NCBI GenBank assembly: GCA_965247665.1
Contig: CBDFHH010000002.1
Coordinates: 496,001 to 560,000 of the forward strand
Direction: 5' to 3'
DNA from: CAUZWH01 sp965247665
Lineage (GTDB): Bacteria > Pseudomonadota > Alphaproteobacteria > SHVV01
Length of the DNA: 64,000 nt
Made by a program: the position numbers and the translations under genes. This document shows positions 52,311 to 61,543 of this stretch, one piece after another. The notes beneath the pieces were generated by a model that saw nothing but the letters and a program-made list of their open reading frames with translations, was not told the DNA's origin and made no database searches. Each line of letters opens with the position of its first letter. Position 1 is the stretch's first letter.

Positions 52311-54428
52311 ATGAACGACAACGAGAACTACGTGGTCGCGACGGATGTCGGCGGCACCTGCACCGACACCATCGTTTTCGCCGCCGGCGAACCGCTGTAT
52401 CTCGGCAAGGCGCTGTCGACGCCGCCCAACTTCGCCGACGGCGTGCTCGACTCGATCGCCAATGCCGCCGAGGAGATGGGCATCAGCAGGCAGGATCTGT
52501 TTGCCCGCACGAGGATGTTCATGCACGGCTCGACCGTGGTCGACAACGCCCTGCTCACGCGCGACGGCGCCAAGGTCGGTCTCGTGACAACCGAAGGATT
52601 CGAGGACACGCTGCTGGCGACCCGCGGCGCCTATGGCCGCTGGGCCGGACTGACCGAGGACCGCATCAAGCACCCCGTCAAGACCGACCGCGCGCCGGCG
52701 CTGGTCGAGCCCGACTGCATCGCCGGCGTGCCCGAGCGGGTCGACTACAAGGGCGCCGCGATCCGGCCGCTCGATGAAGAGGCGACCGAGGCGGCGCTGC
52801 GCCGCCTGCTCGACGACAAAGGCGTCACCGCAATCGCGGTGTGCTTTCTGTGGTCGTTCTACAATTCCGATCATGAATTGCGCGTCGCCGAGATCCTCAA
52901 CCGGATCTCGCCCACGACCTATGTCAGCCTGTCGAGCGATATCGCTCCCGTGCCCGGCGAGTACGAGCGTACTTCGACCACCGTCATCAACGCCTATGCC
53001 GGGCGCATCACCAGCGACTATCTCGGCAATTTGCAAAGCCTCCTCACCGGCAGCGGCTATCAGGGGCCGATCCTGGTCATGCAGGGCTATGGCGGCCTGC
53101 TACCTGCCGACGAAGCCGGCGACCGCTCGGTCGGCATGATCGAGTGCGGCCCGGCCGCCGGTGTGATCGGCAGCCGCTATCTCGGCGAGATCATGGGCGA
53201 CGGCGACGTCATCGCCGCCGATATGGGGGGCACCACCTTCAAGGTCGGGGTAATCCAGGGCGGCGAGCTGGAATATGCGCGCGAACCCATGGTCGACCGC
53301 TACCACTACCTCGCGCCGAAGATCGAGGTGGTGTCGATCGGCGCCGGCGGCGGCTCGATCGTCGCCCTCGAAGAGGGCACCAACATCCCCCAGGTCGGAC
53401 CGCGCAGCGCCGGCGCCCGGCCCGGCCCGGTGTGCTACGGCCAGGGCGGCACCGAGCCGACGCTGACCGACGTAATGACGTTGATCGGCTACATGGATCC
53501 GACCACCTTTCTCGGCGGCTCGCTCAAGCTCGACATCGCCGCCGCACGGCGCGCCTTCGAAGAGCGGATTGCCAAGCCGATGGGCATGGATACCGACGAA
53601 GCGGCATTCGGGATCTACCGTATCGCCGCGGCCCAGATCACCGACCTGATCCACGAGATCACTGTCGAGCGGGGTCTCGACCCGCGCGATTTCGTGCTGC
53701 ACGCGTTCGGCGGCAGCTGCGGCCTGCTGTGCGGCATATTCGGCGAGGAGCTCAAGGTCCGGCGTATCGTCATTCCCCACACCGCCTCGGTGAACGCATC
53801 GTTCGGCCTGGTCTCGGCCGATATCGTCCACGAATACTCCGTCACCAAAACCCTCGACGTCCCGGCGCCAGCCGGCGCGATCAACCAGCTCTACGCGCCG
53901 TTGCTCGAAGTCGCGCGGGCCCAGCTCGCCGAGGATGGCTTTGGCGACGATCGCATTCGGCTCGATTACTCGGTCGATTTGCGCTACGCGCGCCAGGTGC
54001 ACGAAGTCACCACGCCGGTACGCGCCAGCGGCGAACTCGGCGACGCCGATATCGCCACCCTGGTCGACGATTTCGAGGCATTGTACGAGCGCAAATACGG
54101 CAAGGGCTCGGCCTACCGCGACGCCGGCATGGAGATGACGATGTTCCGGCTTACCGCGCGTGGGTTGATGGCGCGGCCCGAGATCGAAAAGCTCAGCCTC
54201 GGCTCGAGCGACCCCGCGGGAGCGCATATCGGCCGGCGCGACATCTTCGTCGAGGCCAAAGGCGGCTTCGCCAGCGGCGACATATACGACTTCGAGAAAC
54301 TGGCGCCGGGCAATATCATTGCCGGGCCGGCGGTGATCCACACGCCGATCACCACCATGGTGGTGCAGCAGGGCCAAAGCGGCCGAATGGACGAATACCG
54401 CAACGTGGTCATCGAATTCACGAGCTGA
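52311..54428 (+). CDS. hyuA: Hydantoinase/oxoprolinase/acetone carboxylase-family A subunit
   Basis: A 705-residue ATP-binding subunit. The ASKHA-type phosphate motif DVGGTCTDTIVF opens the protein (~11-22); ADMGGTTFKVGVIQGG near 305 is the second nucleotide motif, with GAGGGSIVALEEG and HAFGGSCGLLCGIFGEEL further on. These subunits activate a carbonyl or amide by phosphorylation. The start ATG has a weak ribosome site. It is followed by a B subunit and a short gamma-like protein, the arrangement of acetone/acetophenone carboxylases, although hydantoin hydrolysis remains possible. Confidence 0.88.
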   Translation: MNDNENYVVATDVGGTCTDTIVFAAGEPLYLGKALSTPPNFADGVLDSIANAAEEMGISRQDLFARTRMFMHGSTVVDNALLTRDGAKVGLVTTEGFEDTLLATRGAYGRWAGLTEDRIKHPVKTDRAPALVEPDCIAGVPERVDYKGAAIRPLDEEATEAALRRLLDDKGVTAIAVCFLWSFYNSDHELRVAEILNRISPTTYVSLSSDIAPVPGEYERTSTTVINAYAGRITSDYLGNLQSLLTGSGYQGPILVMQGYGGLLPADEAGDRSVGMIECGPAAGVIGSRYLGEIMGDGDVIAADMGGTTFKVGVIQGGELEYAREPMVDRYHYLAPKIEVVSIGAGGGSIVALEEGTNIPQVGPRSAGARPGPVCYGQGGTEPTLTDVMTLIGYMDPTTFLGGSLKLDIAAARRAFEERIAKPMGMDTDEAAFGIYRIAAAQITDLIHEITVERGLDPRDFVLHAFGGSCGLLCGIFGEELKVRRIVIPHTASVNASFGLVSADIVHEYSVTKTLDVPAPAGAINQLYAPLLEVARAQLAEDGFGDDRIRLDYSVDLRYARQVHEVTTPVRASGELGDADIATLVDDFEALYERKYGKGSAYRDAGMEMTMFRLTARGLMARPEIEKLSLGSSDPAGAHIGRRDIFVEAKGGFASGDIYDFEKLAPGNIIAGPAVIHTPITTMVVQQGQSGRMDEYRNVVIEFTS

Positions 54429-54489
54429 CGAAAAACAGACAAACGCCCTTCACCCCGCCCCGCGCAGGTTGTTAATAGCGAGCTGACCC

Positions 54490-56325
54490 ATGATCGATCC
54501 CATCACCTTCCAGATCATCCGCCATCGGCTGTTCCGCGTGGTCGAAGAATCCGTGATCACGCTCAAGAACGTATCCGGCAGCGCCATCACCAACGAGGGC
54601 CACGATTTGATGGTCTCGCTCTATCGCCCCGACGGTACGTTGCTGATGGGTGGAGTCGGCTTCCTGCACCACCTGACCAGCGCCGCCGAGGCCTGCAAGT
54701 CGGTGCTGAGACGCTTCGAAGGAAAGCTCTATGAGGGCGATGTCTATCTCCTGAACGACCCCTACACCGCGGCGCTGCACACCTCCGACATCTATTTGGT
54801 GGCGCCGATCCACCACGACGGCGAGCTGGTAGCGTGGAGCGCCTGCTTCGTTCACGTCTACGATATCGGCGCGATGAACCCGGGCGGCTTCAGCCCGGAT
54901 TCGGTCGACATCTATACCGAGGGCTTCTCGTCGCCCGGGATCAAGCTGGTCGAGCGCGGCGAGATACGCGAGGACGTGCTCGACACCTTCCTCAACATGG
55001 TGCGCTCGCCGGAAATGGTGGCGCTCGACATCTCCTCGATGATCGCCTGCAACAACGTCGCCCGCGAGCGTATGCTGGCGCTGATCGGCAAGTACGGGTT
55101 CGAGACCGTCGACGCCGCCTGTGCCGAGCTCATCGACCAGTCGGAACGGCTGCTTCGCGAGCGCCTGCGCGAGCTGCCCGATGGTTCCTGGGAAGCGCGG
55201 CAGTACATCTCGGTCAAAGACGATGTGTTCAAGGTCGTCCTCAAGATGACCAAGCAGGACGACGAACTTGTCTTCGACTTCACGGGCTCGAGCCCGCAGG
55301 CCCCCTACTCGATCAACTGCACCTATTGGGCCTCGCTCGGCGGCCTGTTCGCGCCGCTGTTCCCGCTGCTGTGCTACGACATCACTTGGAACGAAGGGGT
55401 GATCCGGCCGATCAAGATGATCGTGCCCGAGGATTCGGTCGTGAACTGCACCCGGCCGGCACCGATCTCGGTCGCCACGGTCGGCGCTATTCAGTCGGTC
55501 AATTCCGCGGCCTGCCTCACCATCGGCAAGATGCTCGACGCCTCCGAGAAATACAAAGACGAGGCGACCGCAGTGTGGCACGCCAACCACTTCGCGATCT
55601 TCATGTTCGGTCAGAACCAGCATAACCGCGAAGCCATCGGCATCCTCACGGAGGTTTTCGCCGGCTCCGGCGGCGCCCGCACTTTTGCCGACGGCGTCGA
55701 CCTCGGCGGCGAAATCCCCAACCCGATCTCGCGCATGGCCAATGTCGAAACGGTCGAGGCCGGCTTCCCGCTGCGCTATCTGTTCCGCCGCCGCTTCGCC
55801 GATTCCGGCGGGCCCGGCGAGTATCGCGGCGGCACCGGTATGGAGTTCTGCCTGGTACCGCACGACGCGCCGCAGGGCGGCATGCACTACGTCGTTTCCG
55901 GCAAGGGCACCGACTTTCCGATGAGTGATGGTCTGTCCGGCGGTTATCCCGGCGCGCCGTGCAAATATATCTGGGTCCGGAACAACGACATCACGGACGA
56001 CAACCGCAACATCGACTTCGCCTTCGCCCAGTCGATCGACGACATGCCCGGCGAGAAGGAAAGCGTGAGCTGGGGCGTCTTCCCGCTGCTCGGCGAGGAC
56101 GCGCTGTTCGTTCAGTGGGACGGCGGCGGCGGTTACGGCGACCCGCTGCAGCGCAGCCCTGCCGCAGTGTTGGCCGACTACAGCGCCGGCACGGTTACCG
56201 AGCCAATCGCCCATCGCGTGTTCGGCGTGGTGTTCGAGCAGGACAAGCATGCAGTGGATAAAAGCGCGACCGAAGCGCGCCGCCAAGAGTTGCGCTCACG
56301 ACGCCTGATGCAGGCCGCCGAATGA
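54490..56325 (+). CDS. hyuB: Hydantoinase/acetone carboxylase-family B subunit
   Basis: A 611-residue partner of the A subunit. Diagnostic segments: DPITFQIIRHRLFRVVEE start, LLNDPYTAALHTSDIYLVAPI, NPGGFSPDSVDIYTEG, and the C-terminal GGGGYGDPLQRSP. The His/Asp groups in LHTSDI and the IACNNVARERM region are in places used for metal or substrate in this family. It acts with HyuA to hydrolyse or carboxylate the activated substrate. Sixty-one bases separate it from the A subunit; its last four bases (ATGA) overlap the gamma-like gene. Confidence 0.88.
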   Translation: MIDPITFQIIRHRLFRVVEESVITLKNVSGSAITNEGHDLMVSLYRPDGTLLMGGVGFLHHLTSAAEACKSVLRRFEGKLYEGDVYLLNDPYTAALHTSDIYLVAPIHHDGELVAWSACFVHVYDIGAMNPGGFSPDSVDIYTEGFSSPGIKLVERGEIREDVLDTFLNMVRSPEMVALDISSMIACNNVARERMLALIGKYGFETVDAACAELIDQSERLLRERLRELPDGSWEARQYISVKDDVFKVVLKMTKQDDELVFDFTGSSPQAPYSINCTYWASLGGLFAPLFPLLCYDITWNEGVIRPIKMIVPEDSVVNCTRPAPISVATVGAIQSVNSAACLTIGKMLDASEKYKDEATAVWHANHFAIFMFGQNQHNREAIGILTEVFAGSGGARTFADGVDLGGEIPNPISRMANVETVEAGFPLRYLFRRRFADSGGPGEYRGGTGMEFCLVPHDAPQGGMHYVVSGKGTDFPMSDGLSGGYPGAPCKYIWVRNNDITDDNRNIDFAFAQSIDDMPGEKESVSWGVFPLLGEDALFVQWDGGGGYGDPLQRSPAAVLADYSAGTVTEPIAHRVFGVVFEQDKHAVDKSATEARRQELRSRRLMQAAE

Positions 56326-56594
56326 GCCGGCGTTTCTCCCGCACCCTGATCGTCAGCGACGACGAAGAGGTGTCGTGCGCGAGCTGCGATCACCCGCTCA
56401 GCGACAACGGTACGCCGTGGAAGCCGGCCGCCAAGCTGATCGAATCGCCGGTCACCGGGCTCGGCGGCGAACGCTGGATCGCCGGCGATAAGGTCGTGCT
56501 GAGGCAGTTCGTCTGCCCCAGTTGCGGTGCCCTGCTCGACACCGAGACCGCACTACCCCAAGACCCGTTCCTCAACGACGTGCTGAGGGGGTAG
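56322..56594 (+). CDS. Acetone carboxylase gamma-subunit-like zinc protein, short form
   Basis: A 90-residue protein with two Cys pairs, C19/C22 (CASC) and C65/C68 (CPSC), expected to bind zinc. The spacing and the C-terminal ALPQDPFLNDVL resemble the gamma subunit of acetone carboxylase, which is about twice as long (~170 residues), so this is a minimal version. Its start overlaps the B-subunit stop, meaning translational coupling and probably a three-part complex. This favours a carboxylase-like enzyme over a plain hydantoinase. Confidence 0.75.
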   Translation: MSRRFSRTLIVSDDEEVSCASCDHPLSDNGTPWKPAAKLIESPVTGLGGERWIAGDKVVLRQFVCPSCGALLDTETALPQDPFLNDVLRG

Positions 56595-56865
56595 CGCTCG
56601 AAAACAGCACGATCATGCTCTCGGTATCGACCATCGATGGGAACCAATGCCGGTGCGGTCGGCGAGCGCCCGACCACCTTGTCGGATTGGATCGAAAGCG
56701 AACTCTCGATCGGCTACGCCCCGGACCGCGACCCTCCGGCCCGGGCTGATCGACGGCGCGGTCCGCGACGCGGTGCGTCGATACGCCGAACATCAGCGCC
56801 CGGGAGGCGCTACGCGCAGCGCCCAGGTCGCACCCGTGGGCTGTCGACGGGTTGCGGCGTCCGCC

Positions 56866-57975
56866 CTAGGCGCGCATATCCTCGAGGAACCACTCGGTCG
56901 GCAGTTCGCGCGCACCGCCCGCCTTCAGCACGTTGCGGTAAATGCGCCCGCCGACCGAGGCGAACTGAATGCCCTGGTTGCCGTTGTTGTAATAAAAGGT
57001 GATCTGGTCGCGAGCGCTGCGCCCGGGGACGGTGCCGTTGGCGAGTTCGGCGAAGTGGGCGTAACGCTCGACCGGCAACCGGTACGGGCTGTCTTCGGGG
57101 ATGCGCTTCATCTCCTCCTCGCTGCCGCCGACGAAGGCGGTCCAGCTCAGGCCCGAGGTTTGGCGCACGCGCGGTGATTCCTGCTCAGGCGACAGATGCA
57201 TGCAGTCGATGCCCTGGCGGATCTTGACGTCGAAACGGGCCTCCGCCTCGTGACTGGTTTCCTGTGTCTGCAGCGCGACGACGTGCATCCCCGATTCGAG
57301 CCATTCGGCATCGTAGACCGGCTGCATCGAATCGGTGCAGGGCGAGAGAATATCGACGCCGCGCACGGCCTCGCGCGCATCGCCGACCGGCACCACTTCG
57401 ATCCCGTAGCGCTCGCTCATCTCGGCGGCATAGGTCTCGCGGTTCGCGGGGGTCGGGCTGTAGACCTTTACCATCTGGATATCGCGTACTTCGAGATAGG
57501 CTTCGAGATGAGTGCGCGCCATTTCCCCCGAGCCCAGCATGCCGAGGACATGCGAGTCCTCGCGTGCGAGGTATTTGACACCGAGCCCGGCGCCGCCGGC
57601 GACCCGCATGTGCTGGACCCAGCCGTCATTGAGGATCGCCAGAGGTTCGGCATTTTCGGTGCTAAACAGATAGACCAGCCCGCACCAGGTACCGGGCTGC
57701 ATGCACCATTCCTCTTCGGTCCACGTGCCGTCGTGGTGACGCGGCCACACCACCACGCCCGAGATCACCCGCATGGCGTAGATGCCGTCATAGGCGCCTT
57801 CCATGGAGGAAAAGCGGAAATAGCCGTCGTCGCGGGCACACGGGAAGCACAGATCGGTCTTCGGTCGCTGCACCGAACCGCCGGCCGGGATCTTGGCGAA
57901 CGCATCCTCCTGCACGGCGATGCATTCGGCCATGGTTAGGTTCTCCCTTTGCATTTCGTTGTGAATAAACAGCAT
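56866..57975 (-). CDS. Ornithine cyclodeaminase/mu-crystallin family protein
   Basis: A 369-residue NAD(P)-binding protein. The start follows GGGGAGC. The nucleotide motif is GMLGSGEMARTHLEAYLEV near 155; an Arg/Lys-containing KYLAREDSHVLG strand precedes it. The family includes ornithine cyclodeaminase, alanine dehydrogenase and ketimine reductases. The N-terminal half has an unusual FRFSSMEGAYDGIYAMRVIS region with RPKTDLCFPC. It is longer than typical members (~310-350) and ends in DQITFYYNNGNQGIQFASVG. Divergent from the amidohydrolase-2 gene; the substrate is perhaps an imine or amino acid from ring breakdown. Confidence 0.8.
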   Translation of the reverse strand: MLFIHNEMQRENLTMAECIAVQEDAFAKIPAGGSVQRPKTDLCFPCARDDGYFRFSSMEGAYDGIYAMRVISGVVVWPRHHDGTWTEEEWCMQPGTWCGLVYLFSTENAEPLAILNDGWVQHMRVAGGAGLGVKYLAREDSHVLGMLGSGEMARTHLEAYLEVRDIQMVKVYSPTPANRETYAAEMSERYGIEVVPVGDAREAVRGVDILSPCTDSMQPVYDAEWLESGMHVVALQTQETSHEAEARFDVKIRQGIDCMHLSPEQESPRVRQTSGLSWTAFVGGSEEEMKRIPEDSPYRLPVERYAHFAELANGTVPGRSARDQITFYYNNGNQGIQFASVGGRIYRNVLKAGGARELPTEWFLEDMRA

Positions 57976-58099
57976 CGCTTGCTCCCCACTTCGTTGACGG
58001 CGGCCCACCCGGTGGGCGCCACATCGGCGTTGTACCACGAGGGCGGTCGCTCCCGGCGGCGGCGCAAGCGTTGAGAGCAAATTGCTGCAGCCCGCAAGT

Positions 58100-58127
58100 T
58101 GACCGGTCGGATTGCGTGACCTGTCGG
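58100..58127. repeat. Two 11-bp direct repeats in a divergent promoter region
   Basis: TGACCGGTCGG and TGACCTGTCGG (10 of 11 bases equal) start 17 bases apart, between the cyclodeaminase-like and amidohydrolase-2 genes. Just to the left, TTGC-N8-GCAA is a further inverted element. Together they look like a transcription-factor site, but no regulator gene is adjacent. Confidence 0.35.
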
Positions 58128-58175
58128 CCGCAATGGACATAGAGTTTGGTAACGGCAACTCGCGAGGTCTCGGTG

Positions 58176-59648
58176 ATGACGGGCGCGCAATCGGCGGCAC
58201 GAAAATCGATCGACATAAGAGCGAAGCTCGACCATCCGGTGATCGATGGCGACGGCCATCTGGTCGAAGTCGGACCTGTGTTTCTCGACTATCTCAAGCG
58301 GGTGGGCGGCCCGGACATGCTCGCGCGCTATCGCGAGGTCATGGAGGCCGCCTTCTACCGCTGGTACCGCGCATCCCGCGACGAGCGGCGCCGTCAGCGG
58401 ATTTGCCGGCCGGCCTTTTGGATCGTCACGACCGATACCACCGATCGGGCGGCGGTCATGATGCCGGCTCTGCTGCGCGAGCGTATGGATGCGTTCGGCA
58501 TCGATTTCATGATGCTGTATCCGACGACCGGAATCGTTTTCCCCGAACTACCCGACGAAGACGTGCGCCGGGCCGCAGCTCGTGCCGCCAACATCATGAA
58601 CGCGGAACTGTTCGGCCCGCACGCCGATCGCATGGCCGTGCCAGCGATCATCCCCACGCATACGCCCGAGGAAGCGCTCGCCGAACTCGATTTCGCGGTC
58701 GTCGAACTGGGGCTGAAGACGACCATGATGGCGGGGGCGATCATTCGCCCGATCCCGGCGGCGCGCGACAACGCCCCCGAGCTGAACACCGAGTATCTCA
58801 GCCATTGGATCGATTGCCTGGCCCTCGACAGCGCCTATGACTACGACCCGGTGTGGCAGCGCTGTATCGACCTCGGCGTCGCCGTAACCACGCATCAAAA
58901 CAGCCAGGGATGGGTCAATCGGACATCGATCTCCAACTTCAACTACAACCACATCGGCCACTTCGCCGCCGCGGCCGAGGTGTTTTGCAAGGCTCTGTTC
59001 TTCGGCGGTGTCAGCCGCCGTTTCCCGAACCTCAATTTCGCTTTTCTCGAATGCGGCGTCGGGTGGGCTTGTGCGCTCTACAACGACCTGGTCGCTCATT
59101 GGGAGAAGCGAAGCCTCAATGCATTGATGCGGAACCTGGACCCCGCCAACGTCGACAACGACGAGACGGTCGAGCTGATCGAACGATATGCCGCCGACAG
59201 CGTGAAGCCGACAATGGTCGAAACGGCGCGGCGCGACCCGGCCGCGCTACGACCCGAGCAGCCCCAGGACGCCGACGAGCTGGACGAATGGGCAGCCAGC
59301 GGCATCACTCGGGCAGAAGACATCCGCGAACGTTTCGTGCCCCGTTTCTATTTTGGCTGTGAGGCCGACGATCCCATGAACGCGTTGGCGTTCGATACGC
59401 GGCTGAATCGTTTCGGCGCCCGCTTGAACGCCATGATCAGCTCCGATATCGGACATTGGGACGTTCCCGAAGCGGACCAGGTGCTGTGTGAGGCCTACGA
59501 GTCGGTTGAACGCGGCCTGCTCACCGAAGAGGATTTTCGTCGTTTCGTCTTTGTCAATCCCGCGCGTCTCCACACCGGGATGAACCCGGGCTTCTTCGAG
59601 GGTACGGTCGTCGAGAGCGCGGTCGCGGAGCTGACGGAGTCAACCTGA
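58176..59648 (+). CDS. Amidohydrolase-2 (ACMSD-like) metal-dependent hydrolase/decarboxylase
   Basis: About 490 residues from the ATG preceded by GAGG; an in-frame TTG ten codons upstream is less likely. The TIM-barrel amidohydrolase-2 motifs are VIDGDGHLVE (first metal site, D-x-H), TTHQNSQGW and NHIGHFAAAAEVFC (later His), and SDIGHWDVPEAD (catalytic Asp and neighbouring His). Relatives include aminocarboxymuconate-semialdehyde and hydroxybenzoate decarboxylases. A non-hydrolytic decarboxylation of an aromatic or muconate-type acid is a reasonable guess. It is long for the family because of an insert at ~35-75. Confidence 0.8.
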   Translation: MTGAQSAARKSIDIRAKLDHPVIDGDGHLVEVGPVFLDYLKRVGGPDMLARYREVMEAAFYRWYRASRDERRRQRICRPAFWIVTTDTTDRAAVMMPALLRERMDAFGIDFMMLYPTTGIVFPELPDEDVRRAAARAANIMNAELFGPHADRMAVPAIIPTHTPEEALAELDFAVVELGLKTTMMAGAIIRPIPAARDNAPELNTEYLSHWIDCLALDSAYDYDPVWQRCIDLGVAVTTHQNSQGWVNRTSISNFNYNHIGHFAAAAEVFCKALFFGGVSRRFPNLNFAFLECGVGWACALYNDLVAHWEKRSLNALMRNLDPANVDNDETVELIERYAADSVKPTMVETARRDPAALRPEQPQDADELDEWAASGITRAEDIRERFVPRFYFGCEADDPMNALAFDTRLNRFGARLNAMISSDIGHWDVPEADQVLCEAYESVERGLLTEEDFRRFVFVNPARLHTGMNPGFFEGTVVESAVAELTEST

Positions 59649-59846
59649 TCCAGACCTCGTTCGGTCGAGATCAAGTCGATCTGCGACAACGGCGCGAGCC
59701 CTGCGCCGAGGACGACGCTGCCCGAGACGAGGGTGCCTTGCAACGAATGTCCGATAAAGCACGACGGGACCGTCTGGTCGCGCCGCCCCGAGCCGCATAA
59801 ACTCCGCCCAACACGTTCAGGTAACGGGACGGGGAGAACGCTACCG

Positions 59847-60542
59847 ATGCATGAAGTCGAGATCGGGGCCGACATCGTCGCGCGCGTGCTGGCGCGGCGC
59901 GGCCGCCTGCACCTGTTCGACGCCCTTGACCCGGCCAAGACCGCGTTCGTGATCATCGACATGCAGAACCTATTCTGCAAACCGGGAGCGCCGGCCGAGG
60001 TGCCGGCGTCGCGCGATATCGTCGGCAACATCAATGCGCTGAACCGCGAGCTGCGCACGCTCGGCGTCCACATCATCTGGATCTACAGCGCCGTCGTCAC
60101 GTCGCACGGCAAGAGCGACTGGGACAAGTTCATCAACAATTTCGTCGCCGCGGAGCTGCGCGAGCGCACCCGCGAGGCGCTCAAACCCGATGGCGACGGC
60201 GCCAAGCTGTGGCACGAGCTCGAGATCGCGCCCGACGACATCCAGATCGTCAAGAACCGCTACAGCGGTTTCACGCCCGGCTCGTCCCAGCTCGAGCGGG
60301 TGCTGCGCGGCTTCGGCATCGACAATGTGCTGATCGGCGGTACCAAGACCAACGTGTGCTGCGAATCCACCGCGCGCGATGCGATGATGCTCGATTACGA
60401 CGTGGTCATGATCAGCGATTGCTGCGCCGCGCTCAGCGACCGCGAGCATCTGGCAACCCTGGAAAACATGGTCCAGCAATTCGGCGACGTGCTCACCGCC
60501 GAGGAAGCGCTGGCGCTATTGCGCGCCCAGCCCAACGAATAG
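59847..60542 (+). CDS. Isochorismatase-family cysteine hydrolase (amidase type)
   Basis: A 231-residue enzyme with the family triad D38 (VIIDMQNLF), K136 (VKNRYSGF) and C171 (TKTNVCCESTARDA). This is the arrangement of amide-cleaving members such as maleamate amidohydrolase (NicF), N-carbamoylsarcosine amidase and ureidoacrylate amidohydrolase (RutB). GGGGAGAACG precedes the start. The N-terminal ~25 residues form a small extra region. It is followed by a broken TetR gene and a dihydroxypyridine-dioxygenase-like gene, which makes a deamidase of N-heterocycle catabolism plausible. Confidence 0.83.
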   Translation: MHEVEIGADIVARVLARRGRLHLFDALDPAKTAFVIIDMQNLFCKPGAPAEVPASRDIVGNINALNRELRTLGVHIIWIYSAVVTSHGKSDWDKFINNFVAAELRERTREALKPDGDGAKLWHELEIAPDDIQIVKNRYSGFTPGSSQLERVLRGFGIDNVLIGGTKTNVCCESTARDAMMLDYDVVMISDCCAALSDREHLATLENMVQQFGDVLTAEEALALLRAQPNE

Positions 60543-60760
60543 ACCGGGACGGGTACGGGCGAGCAGCAACGCGCCGACCAACCGGCACGCCCCGGCGCAT
60601 GGACCGCAGCACGGTCGCCGGCCCAAAAAATCGCACAACGGCGGCGGGCCGTGATGGCGTGTAACGGTCGCGGGGTCGACTGCGATCTTGCGGCAGGGTC
60701 CCCTCCGGGACCAGGGAGCGAGGGAGATCGGGGCACCGCCGAAACCGGTGACCCCTTTGA

Positions 60761-61392
60761 TCAAAGGAGGTTTTCAGACCTGTTCCGAGCGGCCTCAAGC
60801 GGCACCGGCTGCGCAACCGTCGCCCCGAAACACTCCGCGAAGGTCTCGACGATTACCTCGATATTGGCATCGGCCGGTTGGCCCAGGCGCTCGTTCATGG
60901 CAAAGCCGCCGAGCGCCACGAAAGCCACCCGCGACAGATCGGCGCCGGCGCAAGCTCGCTCCGGACCCGCGGCCAGGGACCCTTCGATCATACGTACGAC
61001 TCGATCCTCGGCCTACGGACAGCAGGTCGCGGCCGTAGCCCTGCTCCGAGGTTGCCGTCGCCACGGCCTGCATGATGTTGCCGGCGAAGGCATCGTTGTC
61101 GCGCGGAATGTCGCGCCACAGGGTCAACAAGATAAGGGCGGACGGGTACGGGGATCGGCGGCGGACGCAAGTTCGCCCTCGCGCTGCCGCAGCCGATTAA
61201 GCAGCCACGGATCAAAGATCGCGCAAACGATCTCGAGCTTGGACGCGAAATACAGATGAATATTGGCTGTCGATACCCCGGCGGCGCGGGCGATCTGCGG
61301 CATCGTCGTGTCGCTACAGCCCGTTCGGAAAACAGGTCGAACGCCGCACCGAGAACGGCGTCGCGCATCGCCGATTCCTTGATTTGCGCCAT
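60761..61392 (-). pseudogene. TetR-family transcriptional regulator, broken by several frameshifts
   Basis: A complete TetR protein can be pieced together from three frames. Segment 1: MAQIKESAMRDAVLGAAFDLFSE, with ATG at 61392. Segment 2 (other frame): TTMPQIARAAGVSTANIHLYF and SKLEIVCAIFDPWLL, the helix-turn-helix end. Segment 3: TLWRDIPRDNDAFAGNIMQA. Segment 4 (again shifted): MIEGSLAAGPERACAGADLS with NIEVIVETFAECFGA. At least three single-base shifts are needed, the first within GAACGGGC near 61325. The repressor should be non-functional unless these are sequence errors. It is divergent from the dioxygenase gene with a visible palindromic operator between. Confidence 0.8.
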
Positions 61393-61410
61393 TTTTTTCC
61401 GGTCGCTTGC

Positions 61411-61434
61411 TTGACAAACGAGTACCATTCGTTT
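61411..61434. promoter_or_regulatory. TTGACA -35 box overlapping a TetR-type palindrome
   Basis: A perfect -35 hexamer TTGACA runs into the inverted repeat AAACGA-N7-TCGTTT (19 bp). The palindrome size and its AT-rich outer arms suit a TetR dimer. It lies 20 bases ahead of the start of the broken TetR gene and ~110 ahead of the dioxygenase gene. It is the likely operator once used by that regulator. Confidence 0.55.
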
Positions 61435-61543
61435 TTTTGAATTCGGCTAGGGAAATTGTGAACGACCTGGACCGGATGCGGGCACCGAGCGTGCGGCCGG
61501 CGGCCGGCTCCCGGCACCGGCGGATCCGATCGAGAGGGAATGC

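Noticed and set aside
54472..56286. A ~600-residue frame antisense to the hydantoinase B gene
   Set aside because: The plus strand encodes an unmistakable HyuB protein with coupled neighbours; the antisense text has no family features.
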